A stretch of 56,978 nucleotides of DNA from Limnohabitans sp. (lineage in GTDB: Bacteria; Pseudomonadota; Gammaproteobacteria; Burkholderiales; Burkholderiaceae_C): the NCBI RefSeq assembly GCF_030158565.1, contig NZ_JAOASQ010000033.1, positions 1-56,978 on the forward strand, read 5' to 3'. How positions within the stretch are numbered: position 1 is the first letter of the stretch; each line of letters begins with the position of its first letter. Both the position numbers and the translations under genes were made by a program. Of this stretch, positions 10,117-19,064 are shown one piece after another. The notes under the pieces are model-generated. The model worked only from the letters and a program-made list of their open reading frames with translations. It had not been told where the DNA came from and did no database searches.

Positions 10117-11190
10117 TCAAACTTCGATCGCCCCACGGCGGATCTGATCGCGCTCCAAGCTCTCAAACAGCGCCTTGAAGTTCCCCTCGCCAAAGCCCTC
10201 GTCGGCTTTGCGCTGGATGAACTCAAAAAACACCGGCCCCAGCAAGGTCTGGCTGAAGATCTGCAGCAGCAAACGCTTTTCGCCGTTGGCGGTGGAGCCA
10301 TCCATCAAAATGCCACGCGCCTGCAACTCGGGCACCGGTTCACCGTGGCCGCTCAAGCGCTCTTCGAGCATCTCGTAGTAAATGTCGTTGGGTGCGGTCA
10401 TGAGCGGAATGCCCGCCATCTGCAACGCGTCCACGCTTTTGAGAATGTCATCGGTCAAAAGCGCAATGTGCTGGATGCCCTCGCCATTGAACTGCATCAG
10501 GAACTCTTCGATCTGGCCACCGGTCTTGCCCGACTCTTCATTCAGCGGGATGCGGATCAGGCCATCGGGCGCGGTCATGGCCCGGCTGGTGAGACCCGTG
10601 TATTCGCCCTTGATGTCGAAGTAACGGATCTCGCGGAAGTTGAAAATCTTCTCGTAGAAGCTGCCCCAAAACGCCATGCGGCCTTTGTACACGTTGTGCG
10701 TCAAATGGTCGATGAGTTTGAAACCATGGCCCGGCGGGTGGCGGTCCACGCCGTCGATGAATTCGAAGTCGATGTCGTAAATGCTCTTGCCGTCTTCGTA
10801 GCGGTCGATCAAATACAGCGGCGCACCGCCAATGCCCTTGATCGCGGGCAGGCGCAACTCCATCGGGCCGGTGGGCACATCCACCGGCTGGGCGCCCATC
10901 TCCAATGCACGGGCATAAGCTTTGTGCGAATCCTTCACGCGAAACGCCAAGGCACAGGCACAGGGGCCGTGCTCAGAGGCAAAGTAGCCGGCTAGGCTTT
11001 TGGGCTCGCGGTTGACGATGAAATTGATGTCGCCCTGACGGTAGAGCACCACGTCCTTGGACCTGTGCTTAGCCACCAGAGAAAAGCCCATTTTTTCAAA
11101 CAAGGGCTCCAGCGTGTTGGCGACAGGGGAAGCGAACTCGACGAACTCGAAGCCGCACAGGCCCATGGGGTTGTCAAACAAATCAGCCAT
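10117..11190 (-). CDS. hpd: 4-hydroxyphenylpyruvate dioxygenase
   Basis: 357-residue Fe(II) dioxygenase of tyrosine/phenylalanine breakdown, making homogentisate from 4-hydroxyphenylpyruvate. It has two vicinal-oxygen-chelate domains. Iron ligands are visible as His in [10 protein letters not shown], His in [11 protein letters not shown] and Glu in the C-terminal FFEFIQRK. The N-terminus [19 protein letters not shown] is typical of the bacterial enzyme. No homogentisate dioxygenase lies beside it in this window. It converges with the CaiB-type gene. Confidence 0.95.
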   Translation of the reverse strand: MADLFDNPMGLCGFEFVEFASPVANTLEPLFEKMGFSLVAKHRSKDVVLYRQGDINFIVNREPKSLAGYFASEHGPCACALAFRVKDSHKAYARALEMGAQPVDVPTGPMELRLPAIKGIGGAPLYLIDRYEDGKSIYDIDFEFIDGVDRHPPGHGFKLIDHLTHNVYKGRMAFWGSFYEKIFNFREIRYFDIKGEYTGLTSRAMTAPDGLIRIPLNEESGKTGGQIEEFLMQFNGEGIQHIALLTDDILKSVDALQMAGIPLMTAPNDIYYEMLEERLSGHGEPVPELQARGILMDGSTANGEKRLLLQIFSQTLLGPVFFEFIQRKADEGFGEGNFKALFESLERDQIRRGAIEV

Positions 11191-11271
11191 GAAAAATCTC
11201 CAGCAGTGAATCGGGCCATGCTGCTGTGTGCGCGCGGCCCGAATTGAAATCGGTCAAACAAAAAAGGATTT

Positions 11272-11348
11272 TTGTAGGTCGGACCTTCAAGTCCGACGTG
11301 GCACTTATTGATCACCAACATGTCGGGGCTGAAGCCGCCGACCTACAA
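11272..11348. repeat. REP-like palindromic element, family A
   Basis: Outer inverted arms TTGTAGGTCGG (11272-11282) and CCGACCTACAA (11338-11348) are perfect complements. Inside are two smaller hairpins, GTCGGAC/GTCCGAC and CGGGGCTGAAGCCGCCG. Related copies lie at 7378-7441 and about 9095-9125. Confidence 0.8.
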
Positions 11349-11526
11349 GGAAAGGTTCAGAGCCACTGCGGCGGCGCGCAAGGCTTGCCCCGCGTGCTGC
11401 GCGCGAGGTGGATACCGACGATCAAGACTTGGATGCTCATGGAGAAAAGTTCAACAGCAGCCCAGCAGTTTGCCTGCATTTGGGCCATGCGTCCAGTTTA
11501 AACCGCTGGCTCAGGCGGCCAAACAC

Positions 11527-11560
11527 AAAGCCCCGCAAAACGCATGCCTTGCGGGGCTTT
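11527..11560 (-). terminator. Terminator downstream of hsp20
   Basis: A 12-bp perfect stem, AAAGCCCCGCAA (11527-11538) with TTGCGGGGCTTT (11549-11560). Read on the minus strand it lies about 30 bp past the hsp20 stop. The T tract is short and interrupted, so efficiency is uncertain. Confidence 0.7.
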
Positions 11561-11591
11561 GTGATCCGCGACCCTCAGGGCCACAGCGAGA

Positions 11592-12026
11592 TCAAGCGAT
11601 CTTGAGCAAACGGGCTTGCCCATTGGGCTTCTTGGGCAAGGTCAGCTGCAACACGCCGTCTTCGTACTTGGCCTGTGCCGCCGCCTGGTCCACACTCTCA
11701 TCGAGCGTGAAGCTGCGCGACACGCTGCCGTAATAGCGCTCGCTGCGGATGACTTTGGCGCCTTCCTTTTCTTCCTTTTCTTTTTTCACTTCGGCACTGA
11801 GCGACACCTGGTTGCCGTCCACCGACACCTTGATGTCGTCCTTGTTGACACCGGGAATTTCGGCTTTCACAAAAAAATTCTTGTCATCTTCTGACAAGTC
11901 AAGCCGCATCTGTGGCTCGCCCTCCAGCATGCGGTACACCGGGCGCATGGCAAAGCCCTTGAAAAAATCATCCCCGAAAGGATCTCTCAATTCACTGAAA
12001 GGGTTAAAGCGTGTGAGGTTGCTCAT
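11592..12026 (-). CDS. Small heat-shock protein, Hsp20/alpha-crystallin family
   Basis: 144-residue holdase chaperone. N-terminal arm MSNLTRFNPFSELRDPF, then an alpha-crystallin domain starting near LRLDLSEDDKNFFVKAEIPG and ending with the family hallmark GVLQLTLPKK. The start at 12026 is preferred because GGAGA sits 8 nt upstream; an in-frame ATG two codons earlier is too close to it. It opens a set of small stress-type genes (to about 17.3 kb) and is divergent from the DUF1003 gene. Confidence 0.93.
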   Translation of the reverse strand: MSNLTRFNPFSELRDPFGDDFFKGFAMRPVYRMLEGEPQMRLDLSEDDKNFFVKAEIPGVNKDDIKVSVDGNQVSLSAEVKKEKEEKEGAKVIRSERYYGSVSRSFTLDESVDQAAAQAKYEDGVLQLTLPKKPNGQARLLKIA

Positions 12027-12235
12027 GGTCATTTCTCCATTGGTTGAAAACATCTGCAAGCCGTGGGCTGCACTTTGTTCGAGCGCTGACGGGGCGCAAC
12101 GCCCGCGAGACTGGTGGGTCACCAAGCCCCACCCACACTGTCATGCTTGACGATCGCCTTGTCTGTTTTGCAAACCACACAGACAAGACCCGCCCGAAGC
12201 CTGCTAACCTGCAGCAACACAGCCATGAGGTCCAG

Positions 12236-12787
12236 ATGACATCCCCAACCCACACCGCCGCGCCTGCGCCACAGGACGAAAGCCAACAGCTTGAACTGCT
12301 GCGCCAGCACCGCCGGGCTCATCGGCAAAAACACGCCATCGTCCCGATGCTGTCGGCCGAACACCTCCAGATCCCACCGCCCACACGCGGCCAATGGCTG
12401 GCCGACATCGTGGCCGCCACCGTGGGTTCCTGGCGTTTCATCATCCTCCAGAGCACCGCCATCGTGGTCTGGATCGCGGGCAACGTCTTGAGCGGTACAG
12501 CGGCCTGGGACCCCTACCCCTTCATCTTGCTGAACTTGCTGCTGTCATTTCAAGCGGCCTACACCGCGCCAGCGATCATGATGAGTCAAAACCGCCAGTC
12601 CGAAATGGACCGACGCCATGCGCAAAATGACTACGAAATCAACGTCAAAGCCGAACTGGAAATCGAGCTCCTGCATGAAAAAATCGACATCATGAAAGAG
12701 CAAAAACTGTTGGTGCTGACCCAGGCCGTGCGCGAGCTGTCCGAGCAAGTCAAAGTCCTGTCACAACGACTGCCCTCCGCCCACTGA
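12236..12787 (+). CDS. DUF1003 family membrane protein
   Basis: 183 residues. Two membrane spans (about residues 65-85 and 94-116) with the family pattern VGSWRFIILQ and WDPYPFILLNLLLS. A charged C-terminal stretch rich in Glu/Lys and leucine heptads (about 135-180) looks like a coiled coil. DUF1003 proteins are cytosol-facing inner-membrane proteins of unknown function. The start at 12236 has GAGG upstream. It is divergent from hsp20, with a 209-bp shared control region. Confidence 0.82.
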   Translation: MTSPTHTAAPAPQDESQQLELLRQHRRAHRQKHAIVPMLSAEHLQIPPPTRGQWLADIVAATVGSWRFIILQSTAIVVWIAGNVLSGTAAWDPYPFILLNLLLSFQAAYTAPAIMMSQNRQSEMDRRHAQNDYEINVKAELEIELLHEKIDIMKEQKLLVLTQAVRELSEQVKVLSQRLPSAH

Positions 12788-12805
12788 GCAGGCCAAAACA
12801 AAACC

Positions 12806-13354
12806 TCAAAAGCCCCGACTACCGCCCATGCCGCTGCCCATACCGCCCCCGCGGCGGCGCATCTCGGTGCCCGGGCGTGGCTCTGAACGGCGCCCTTCAT
12901 CGTGCGTACCAGCCGATCCCACAGCGGGCAGCAAGCCAGGCATCGCGCCCAGCAAAGCCTGGTTGGCCAACAGCTGCTGAGTCGGCGTCAACACGGCATA
13001 CAAATTCTTGACCGCCTGCTCTGCGTCTTCCAGCAAGGCCAAACGGTTCTGCAGGTTCATCACCACACGGCCCATTTGCGCAGGCGCACACTCTTGCGCA
13101 CTGGGCAGCACAGGCCGCTCACGGTAAAAGTGCTGGGTGAAGGCCTCCACCTTGGATTGGTAGACCTGCCACAGGGGCCACTGCTCTGGCGTCAGTTGCA
13201 ATTGACGCTGCAATGGCTCCACCGAATCCACAGGGCGTGCACTGGTGATGACCTGCGCACGGGGCGCGGCATCCGATGGTGCATCCGCCTGCACGGACTG
13301 CGCATGGCAGGCCAAGGAAGACAGCAAGCCGAACAAACAAGCGAATTTTTTCAT
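12806..13354 (-). CDS. Periplasmic Spy/CpxP-like LTXXQ-motif protein
   Basis: 182 residues. A Sec signal peptide (MKKFACLFGLLSSLACHA) is followed by a mostly helical domain with two LTxxQ motifs, LTPEQ and LTPTQ, as in Spy, CpxP and CnrX-type envelope stress proteins. The C-terminus is Gly/Arg/Met rich, which is unusual. The start at 13354 is backed by GAGGGG. Likely a periplasmic chaperone or stress sensor. It is downstream of the CBS gene on the same strand. Confidence 0.72.
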   Translation of the reverse strand: MKKFACLFGLLSSLACHAQSVQADAPSDAAPRAQVITSARPVDSVEPLQRQLQLTPEQWPLWQVYQSKVEAFTQHFYRERPVLPSAQECAPAQMGRVVMNLQNRLALLEDAEQAVKNLYAVLTPTQQLLANQALLGAMPGLLPAVGSAGTHDEGRRSEPRPGTEMRRRGGGMGSGMGGSRGF

Positions 13355-13457
13355 GTGCCCCTCATGACTGGAAAGACACACAAGATAAGCGCTGAGCAAG
13401 GTCAAATCGCCCAAAGGCAAAGCAAAGTTAAATGAAGTTGGCTCCCACCGCCTGAGC

Positions 13458-13919
13458 TCACTGCCTGCGTTTTTTCTCGCGTTTGAGGCCGGTATCCACC
13501 GAGCCGACCAACAGGGTCAACTCCTGGGCCAGAATTTTGAGCACATCGTCCATCGTGACCAGACCCATCAACTCGTCTTGCAAACCCACCACTGGCACGC
13601 GGCGCACACCGTGCTCACGCATGGATCGCATGAGGTCCATCAAGGAGTCGCTCTCCAGCGCCGTCACCAGGCGCTCGGTCATCACGTCTTCCACGCACAA
13701 AGGCGCCGGATCAAGCCCGGTGGCGATCACCGACATCACCATGTCACGGTCGGTGATGAGGCCGCGCACCGAACGGCTGCCGTCTTCATCGTCCACCACC
13801 ACCAGACAGCCCACATGGTTTTGACGCATGAGCTGCGCCGCCTCCACCAAGCTCGTGTGCTTGAAAGCGATGCTGACCTCACGCGTGCATATTTCACCGG
13901 TTGTCAAACGTTCACCCAT
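13458..13919 (-). CDS. Tandem CBS-domain protein
   Basis: 153-residue cytosolic protein made almost entirely of two CBS domains (about residues 8-65 and 75-135), with GLITDRDMV and GLVTMDD as domain ends. Stand-alone CBS pairs bind adenine nucleotides and act as energy or ionic-strength sensors. The basic tail KREKKRRQ is notable. It diverges from the hibernation/cold-shock gene over about 150 bp. The partner protein is not known. Confidence 0.85.
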   Translation of the reverse strand: MGERLTTGEICTREVSIAFKHTSLVEAAQLMRQNHVGCLVVVDDEDGSRSVRGLITDRDMVMSVIATGLDPAPLCVEDVMTERLVTALESDSLMDLMRSMREHGVRRVPVVGLQDELMGLVTMDDVLKILAQELTLLVGSVDTGLKREKKRRQ

Positions 13920-14073
13920 GGCATGGCTCCTTGTAACGGGTCACCATCATGCAAAGCCTGCTGCCGGGTGTCAGTGCCCCAACACACCTTGGCCTGCCAC
14001 TGCGTCGACCAGCGCACAGACGCCTGACCGGCATGGCGGCAACATGCAGGCACCGACTTTCGGAGCCAGGCCC

Positions 14074-14649
14074 ATGCACACCCCAGCCATTCCCGTTCAA
14101 ATCACTTTTCTTCACCTGGACCCGTCCGACGCGGTCGAAAGCCGCATCCGCGAGAAAGTCCAGAAATTGGGTCACGTTCACCCAGGCATCCAACACTGCA
14201 GCGTCACCGTGGAACAACAGCACCGCCACCACCATCAAGGCCAAGCATTTCATGTGGGCATCAGCGTGAGACTGCCCGGGCAGACGTTGGTGGCCAAACG
14301 CGAGTCCGAGAAAAACCCGGCTCACACCGATGTGTATGTGGCGGTGCGCGATGCCTTCAGCGCCATGCGCAGGCAGCTGCAAGCCCTGTCGCAACACCAA
14401 CAGGGCCATGTCAAACACCACGAAGACAAACCGCATGGCCACATCACCGACATCTCGCCAGACAAGACCCATGGCCGCATCGAATCGGTGGATGGCCATT
14501 GGCTCTACTTTCACCGCAACAGCGTGATCGGCGCAGAACTCGATGCATTGACCGAAGGCACGCCGGTGTACTTCGTCGAAGAGATGGGCGAAGAAGGTCC
14601 ACAGGCGAGCAGTGTTTACCCAGCGGGCAAACACCACATCACGCTTTGA
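14074..14649 (+). CDS. HPF/RaiA-like ribosome-associated protein with cold-shock domain
   Basis: 191 residues. The N-terminal S30AE-like fold (VQITFLHLDPSDAVESRIRE to DVYVAVRDAFSAMRRQL) is the module that binds the 30S decoding region in hibernation factors. The C-terminal half (about 120-185) resembles a cold-shock domain (HGRIESVDGHWLYFHRNSV). A His-rich linker joins them. The start at 14074 has GGAG 9 nt upstream; an alternative ATG at 14044 would add ten residues. The role is inferred as translation silencing under stress. Confidence 0.78.
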   Translation: MHTPAIPVQITFLHLDPSDAVESRIREKVQKLGHVHPGIQHCSVTVEQQHRHHHQGQAFHVGISVRLPGQTLVAKRESEKNPAHTDVYVAVRDAFSAMRRQLQALSQHQQGHVKHHEDKPHGHITDISPDKTHGRIESVDGHWLYFHRNSVIGAELDALTEGTPVYFVEEMGEEGPQASSVYPAGKHHITL

Positions 14650-14737
14650 TGCACCCACCGTCAGCAGGCGCACAGAGCCCATCGCGGTACCGAATTAAGC
14701 TGACCAGACATCCTGCAACTTTCTATCAAGGCCTGTC

Positions 14738-15358
14738 ATGAGCACCGCATTTCACCGATGGAGCGCCCTCTGCCTGATGGCGATCACCCTGAGCCTGTCT
14801 GCCTGTGGCTACAACCAGTTCCAAAGCGGCAACGAGCAAGTCAAGGCCAGCTGGTCCGAAGTGCTCAGCCAATACCAGCGCCGTGCCGACCTGATCCCCA
14901 ACCTGGTCAATGTGGTCAAAGGCCAGGCCGACTTTGAGCAAAGCACCTTGCAAGCCGTGGTCGATGCGCGGTCCAAAGCCACATCCTTGCAGGCATCGCC
15001 TGAATTGGTGAACGACCCGCAGGCTTTCCAGAAATTCCAGCAGGCCCAAAAAGACTTGTCGGGCTCCCTGTCGCGTTTGCTGGTGGTCTCGGAAAACTAC
15101 CCCGCCTTGCGGGCCAACCAGGGCTTCATGGACCTGCAGGCCCAGCTCGAAGGCACCGAAAACCGCATCGCCGTGGCCCGCAACCGTTACATCAAGGCTG
15201 TGCAGGACTACAACGTGACCGTGCATTCCTTTCCCTCCAACCTGACGGCCATGGCGCTGGGCTACAAGGAAAAACCCAACTTCACAGTGGAGAATGAAGC
15301 GGCCATCGCCCAACCACCTTCGGTCCATTTCGGGCCCCCAACGCCTGCGTCAAAGTGA
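14738..15358 (+). CDS. lemA: LemA family lipoprotein
   Basis: 206 residues. The signal peptide ends in a lipobox (LSLSAC), predicting a lipid-anchored protein, followed by the LemA helical core: RRADLIPNLVNVVKG, then LLVVSENYPALRANQGF and ENRIAVARNRYI. LemA function is unclear; in many bacteria it sits beside a TPM-domain protein, as here, where the stop overlaps the next GTG. The pair is probably an envelope stress or quality-control unit. Confidence 0.92.
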   Translation: MSTAFHRWSALCLMAITLSLSACGYNQFQSGNEQVKASWSEVLSQYQRRADLIPNLVNVVKGQADFEQSTLQAVVDARSKATSLQASPELVNDPQAFQKFQQAQKDLSGSLSRLLVVSENYPALRANQGFMDLQAQLEGTENRIAVARNRYIKAVQDYNVTVHSFPSNLTAMALGYKEKPNFTVENEAAIAQPPSVHFGPPTPASK

Positions 15359-16176
15359 CCATGTGGCGGCGCGCACTCAGCCGGTTCATTGGGCTTGTCG
15401 CCTTGCTGAGCGGGGCGCTGTGCGCACAGGTGCCGGTGCCCCCATTGAGCGGCCATGTGGTCGACCAAACCCGCACACTCACAGCCGAACAGAAGCAAAC
15501 GCTCGAACAAATCCTGAGTGAGCTGGAATCGCGCAAAGGCAGCCAACTGGCCGTGCTGCTGGTGCCCAGCACGCAACCCGAAACGATCGAGCAATACGCC
15601 CTGCGCGTGGCCGAGCGTTGGCAATTGGGTCGCAAAAAAGTCGACGACGGCGCGATTTTGCTCGTCGCCAAAAACGACCGCAGCGTGCGCATCGAGGTGG
15701 GCTACGGCCTGGAAGGCGCGCTGAACGACGCCACCAGCAAACGGATCATCGAAGAAGTCATCACGCCCCGCTTTCGGCAACAAGACTTCGCCGGGGGCCT
15801 GCAAGCCGGTGTGCAGCGCATGGTGCGGGTGATCGATGGCGAACCCCTGCCCGCCCCCAGCATGGACACCACCACGGCGCCCTACATGGACATCACCTGG
15901 ATCATCGTGGCCGGTGCCCTGCTCGGCTTTGTCTTGCGCGCCGTTCTGGGGCGCTTTCCTGGCGCGGTCATGACCGCCGCCATCGTCGGTGGGGTCACCT
16001 GGCTTTTGCTGGGCATCTTCTCCATGGCCCTGATGGCAGGCGGCATCACCTTGCTGACCACCTGGATCGGCCTGGCTGGCTTGCTGCGTGCCCGCTATGG
16101 CCGTGGCGGCCCGGGCGGCGGCTTCAAAGGCGGCGGTGGCGGTTTTGGCGGCGGCGGTGCATCGGGCAAATGGTGA
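15355..16176 (+). CDS. TPM-domain membrane protein (YgcG-like)
   Basis: 273 residues from a GTG at 15355 that overlaps the lemA stop (an ATG at 15361 is an alternative). It has an N-terminal signal segment, then the TPM domain: VVDQTRTLTAEQK, IEQYALRVAERWQLG, DDGAILLVAKNDR. Two or three membrane spans follow (about 180-240), and the tail is Gly-rich and ends GGGGASGKW. This is the usual architecture of LemA partners. Biochemical function is not established. Confidence 0.9.
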   Translation: MTMWRRALSRFIGLVALLSGALCAQVPVPPLSGHVVDQTRTLTAEQKQTLEQILSELESRKGSQLAVLLVPSTQPETIEQYALRVAERWQLGRKKVDDGAILLVAKNDRSVRIEVGYGLEGALNDATSKRIIEEVITPRFRQQDFAGGLQAGVQRMVRVIDGEPLPAPSMDTTTAPYMDITWIIVAGALLGFVLRAVLGRFPGAVMTAAIVGGVTWLLLGIFSMALMAGGITLLTTWIGLAGLLRARYGRGGPGGGFKGGGGGFGGGGASGKW

Positions 16177-16225
16177 GCAAGGTGGCAAGTTCACATGGTT
16201 TTCAAATATAAGGAATGGATCGGTG

Positions 16226-16864
16226 ATGTTCAAAAACCGTCTGGACGCTGCACGGCAATTGGCCAAGGCCTTGAAGGCCTACCAAGGTCAGCACCCCTTG
16301 GTGTTGGCCATTCCAAGAGGGGCAGTGCCCATGGCCCTGGTGCTTGCACGGCAACTGCATGGCCAGATGGATGTGGTGCTGGTGCACAAACTGCGTGCCC
16401 CCTGGATGCCTGAAGTCGCCATTGGGGCCATCGACGAATATGGCGACACCTGTTTGGCCGAGCATGCCCAAGACCTGGGTGCCGACAGCCACTACATTCA
16501 AAAAGAAACCGCGATTCAGTTGAAAACACTGCAGCAAAGAAGGCGACAGTACACGGCGATACGTCCCCCCATCAGCCCGACCCACCGCACTGTGATCGTG
16601 GTGGACGATGGCCTGGCCACGGGGGCCACCATGCTTGCCGCGTTGAAAACCCTTCGGCAACACAAGCCCGCTCGACTGGTGTGCGCCGTTCCTGTGGCCA
16701 GTGCCCAGGCGCTCGAACACGTCAAACCCTGGGCCGACGAGCTGGTGTGCCTGCTGGTGCCAGAGAACTTCCAGGGTGTCGGGCAGTTTTACGAAGATTT
16801 TCAGCCCGTCGAAGATGCAGCCGTCCTGCAAATGCTGCGATCTGCGCCACCGCTCAAACCATGA
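16226..16864 (+). CDS. Phosphoribosyltransferase family protein
   Basis: 212 residues. The PRPP-binding motif VIVVDDGLATGATM (about residues 118-131) and the early PRGAVPMALVLA strand identify a type I PRTase fold. Stand-alone versions of this family are often found beside Hsp20 and CBS genes; substrate and activity are unknown. The start is ATG 16226 or the adjacent GTG 16223. Its 3' end overlaps the convergent host-attachment gene by 11 bp. Confidence 0.85.
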   Translation: MFKNRLDAARQLAKALKAYQGQHPLVLAIPRGAVPMALVLARQLHGQMDVVLVHKLRAPWMPEVAIGAIDEYGDTCLAEHAQDLGADSHYIQKETAIQLKTLQQRRRQYTAIRPPISPTHRTVIVVDDGLATGATMLAALKTLRQHKPARLVCAVPVASAQALEHVKPWADELVCLLVPENFQGVGQFYEDFQPVEDAAVLQMLRSAPPLKP

Positions 16865-17288
16865 AATCTTTGCGCCAACGCGCTTCGATGTCTTGCGCAG
16901 ACAGTGACGTCAGATCCAGGGGATGCGTGGCCCGAATTGTCTTTTTCAAGGCGCCGTCCAAGTGCGCCATCAACTCGCCCAAAAAAGGATTGGAGGCAAA
17001 AATTTCCAGTTCTTGCCACTTGTCCATGACCATCGCCTGCTCCAAGTCCTTGGCCACGGCTTGGGCAAACACCGCACGCTCGCGGTGCCGGGTGTCTGTG
17101 TGAGGTGCCAGACCCGTGCGGCCAGCCATCGAATGGCCCGGCGGCGTGCGTTCCAGATCGCGGGCATGCGTTTGGCCTTCACCATGCCACCAATCCTGAA
17201 CCTCCACCCAAGGTTGCAGCAAACTGTGTCGTTCAAACAAACGCGCCAAGGACGAATTCGCCACCAAGATCGCATGACAGGGCACCAT
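16854..17288 (-). CDS. Host-attachment family protein
   Basis: 144 residues. It resembles the host-attachment protein family (named from Agrobacterium AtsE-like proteins): ILVANSSLARLFER at the start, an ERTPPGHS/HTDTRHRERAVFAQ centre and an FLGELMAHLD segment. No signal peptide or membrane span is visible. The start at 17288 is chosen because AAGG lies about 9 nt upstream; a GTG three codons earlier is possible. Known members cluster with stress genes; attachment is a historical name only. Confidence 0.75.
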   Translation of the reverse strand: MVPCHAILVANSSLARLFERHSLLQPWVEVQDWWHGEGQTHARDLERTPPGHSMAGRTGLAPHTDTRHRERAVFAQAVAKDLEQAMVMDKWQELEIFASNPFLGELMAHLDGALKKTIRATHPLDLTSLSAQDIEARWRKDFMV

Positions 17289-17451
17289 GGCATCCACCTT
17301 TCATAAAATGTGGATGGATTTTTCAACGCCCGCCGCATGGGGTCAATTCACCTTCGGGTATAGACACGGTGTCCAACGCCCCAGTGCCGCGCCTGTGCTC
17401 CCACGTGGCAAATCAGCCCAAGCGCTCAAATCAGAAAACCAAAGGTCCCCG

Positions 17452-18015
17452 ATGCAACGCTGCCCCTGGTGCGAAGGCTTTGAGCTGTACCGCCACTACC
17501 ACGACACCGAATGGGGTGTGCCCCTGCGCGATGACCGGGCCTTGTTCGAGCTGATCAACCTCGAAGGCGCACAGGCCGGGCTGTCCTGGTCCACCGTCTT
17601 GAAAAAACGCGAGACGTATCGCCTCGCTTTTGACCAGTTTGACCCTGAAAAAATCGCCCGCTACGACGCGCACAAAGTCGCCCAACTGCTGGCCGACCCG
17701 GGCATTGTGCGCAACCGCCTCAAGGTGGCGGCCACCATCGGCAATGCCAAAGCCTTTCTGGACCTGCAAGCCAAGGGCCAAAGCTTCAGCGACTTCGTCT
17801 GGCAATTTGTCGATGGCCAGCCTCTGCAGCACCAGCGCCGCAGCATGAGCGAGGTGCCCGCCCAGACGCCCCAGTCCGACGCCATGAGCAAAGCCCTGCT
17901 CAAAGCCGGTTTCAAATTCGTGGGCTCCACCATTTGCTACGCCTTCATGCAAGCCTCAGGCATGGTCAACGACCATCTGGTCAGCTGCCACCGGCATGCG
18001 CCGCTGGCGCGTTAA
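17452..18015 (+). CDS. tag: DNA-3-methyladenine glycosylase I
   Basis: 187-residue base-excision repair enzyme removing 3-methyladenine. All four zinc ligands known for E. coli Tag are in the same positions: Cys4 (QRCPW), His17 (YHDTEWG), His175 and Cys179 (NDHLVSCHRHAP). The helix-hairpin-helix region and FVGSTICYAFMQASGMVNDH are intact. The ATG at 17452 follows AAAGG. It converges with an AEC-family permease. Confidence 0.96.
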   Translation: MQRCPWCEGFELYRHYHDTEWGVPLRDDRALFELINLEGAQAGLSWSTVLKKRETYRLAFDQFDPEKIARYDAHKVAQLLADPGIVRNRLKVAATIGNAKAFLDLQAKGQSFSDFVWQFVDGQPLQHQRRSMSEVPAQTPQSDAMSKALLKAGFKFVGSTICYAFMQASGMVNDHLVSCHRHAPLAR

Positions 18016-18044
18016 GCCCGGGTACAGGCCTGCACCAGAGCGCT

Positions 18045-19049
18045 TCAGCGGCCAACCACCACCAGATCGCCCGGCACCACGCTCATCACAACCACCATGA
18101 AGGTCACGAAAGCGATGGCGGTGGTGCCCAGCACGACCTGGGCCAGGCGACCGGCATCGGCACCAAAGCGCTCGGCCAGCATGGGCACGTTGCTCGCACT
18201 GGGCAATGCGGCCACCAGCACCAACACCATGGCACTGAACGGATCAAGCGGCACACCCGCGAGCACCAGCAGCTGCCCCACGACCCACACCAAGGCCGGA
18301 TGCAGCAGCAGTTTGTAGGCCACAATCTTGCCCACATCACGAGGCCTGGCCGCACGCGATGCCGGTGCCGCGTGGATCCATTTTTGCGTGCGTGCCAGCA
18401 CACACCCCAGGGTGAACAAAGCCACAGGCGATGCCGACTGGGCCAGCAAATTCAACCAGGCATTGGCGGCCACCGGCAATGGCAGCTCACTGGCCGAAAG
18501 CAGACTGCCTGACAAGATGGCCCAGGGCAACGGGTTGAGCGCCATGCCCACCAGCGCCTGACGTGCGGCACGCCCGGCACTGGACATACCTTGCCCATCC
18601 AGACGCGACAAAGCGATGCACAGCGATGAAGTCAACACCATGTCGATGGACAGCGCCACGATGGCAGGCGCAGCGGCAGCCGACCCCAACAAAGCCACCA
18701 GCAAAGGCACACCCATGAAGCCCGAGTTGGGAAAAGCCGCGACCAGCGCACCAAAAGCCGCATCGTTCCAGCCGATGGCACCCCTGCGCGTGGTGAGCAC
18801 GGTCAGCACCAGCATGCCCAGGGCGCAGAGCAGGTACGTCAGCACCATACCCGGGTCCAGCAAGCTGGCGATCGGCGTGCTGGCCGCAAAGCGAAACAGC
18901 ATGGCGGGCAGCGCCAGGTACAGCACATAAAAGTTGAAGCCGGGGATGGTCTCCAGCGCCACCATGCCACGCCTCGTCAACCAATAACCGCACAGCACCA
19001 AAGCAAAGAACGGGAAGGTGACCGAGAAAATGTTGTTGAGCAAATCCAC
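18045..19049 (-). CDS. AEC family permease (auxin efflux carrier-like)
   Basis: 334-residue inner-membrane protein with about ten hydrophobic spans, including FPNSGFMGVPLLVALLG, the conserved Asn/Gly-containing segment of AEC (PIN/MdcF-like) carriers, and ALPSASNVPMLAERFG near the end. Bacterial AEC carriers export or import carboxylates such as malonate or malate. It is 15 bp downstream of the kinase gene and probably the last gene of the minus-strand catabolic operon. Confidence 0.85.
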   Translation of the reverse strand: MDLLNNIFSVTFPFFALVLCGYWLTRRGMVALETIPGFNFYVLYLALPAMLFRFAASTPIASLLDPGMVLTYLLCALGMLVLTVLTTRRGAIGWNDAAFGALVAAFPNSGFMGVPLLVALLGSAAAAPAIVALSIDMVLTSSLCIALSRLDGQGMSSAGRAARQALVGMALNPLPWAILSGSLLSASELPLPVAANAWLNLLAQSASPVALFTLGCVLARTQKWIHAAPASRAARPRDVGKIVAYKLLLHPALVWVVGQLLVLAGVPLDPFSAMVLVLVAALPSASNVPMLAERFGADAGRLAQVVLGTTAIAFVTFMVVVMSVVPGDLVVVGR

Positions 19050-19064
19050 CCGAGGCCTTTGCGT

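Larger units (their letters stand above)
11191..11591. other. Gap between hpd and hsp20
   Basis: 401 bases, holding the hpd promoter side, one family-A REP-like element (11272-11348) and the hsp20 terminator (11527-11560). Frames crossing the rest do not resemble genes. Confidence 0.6.
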
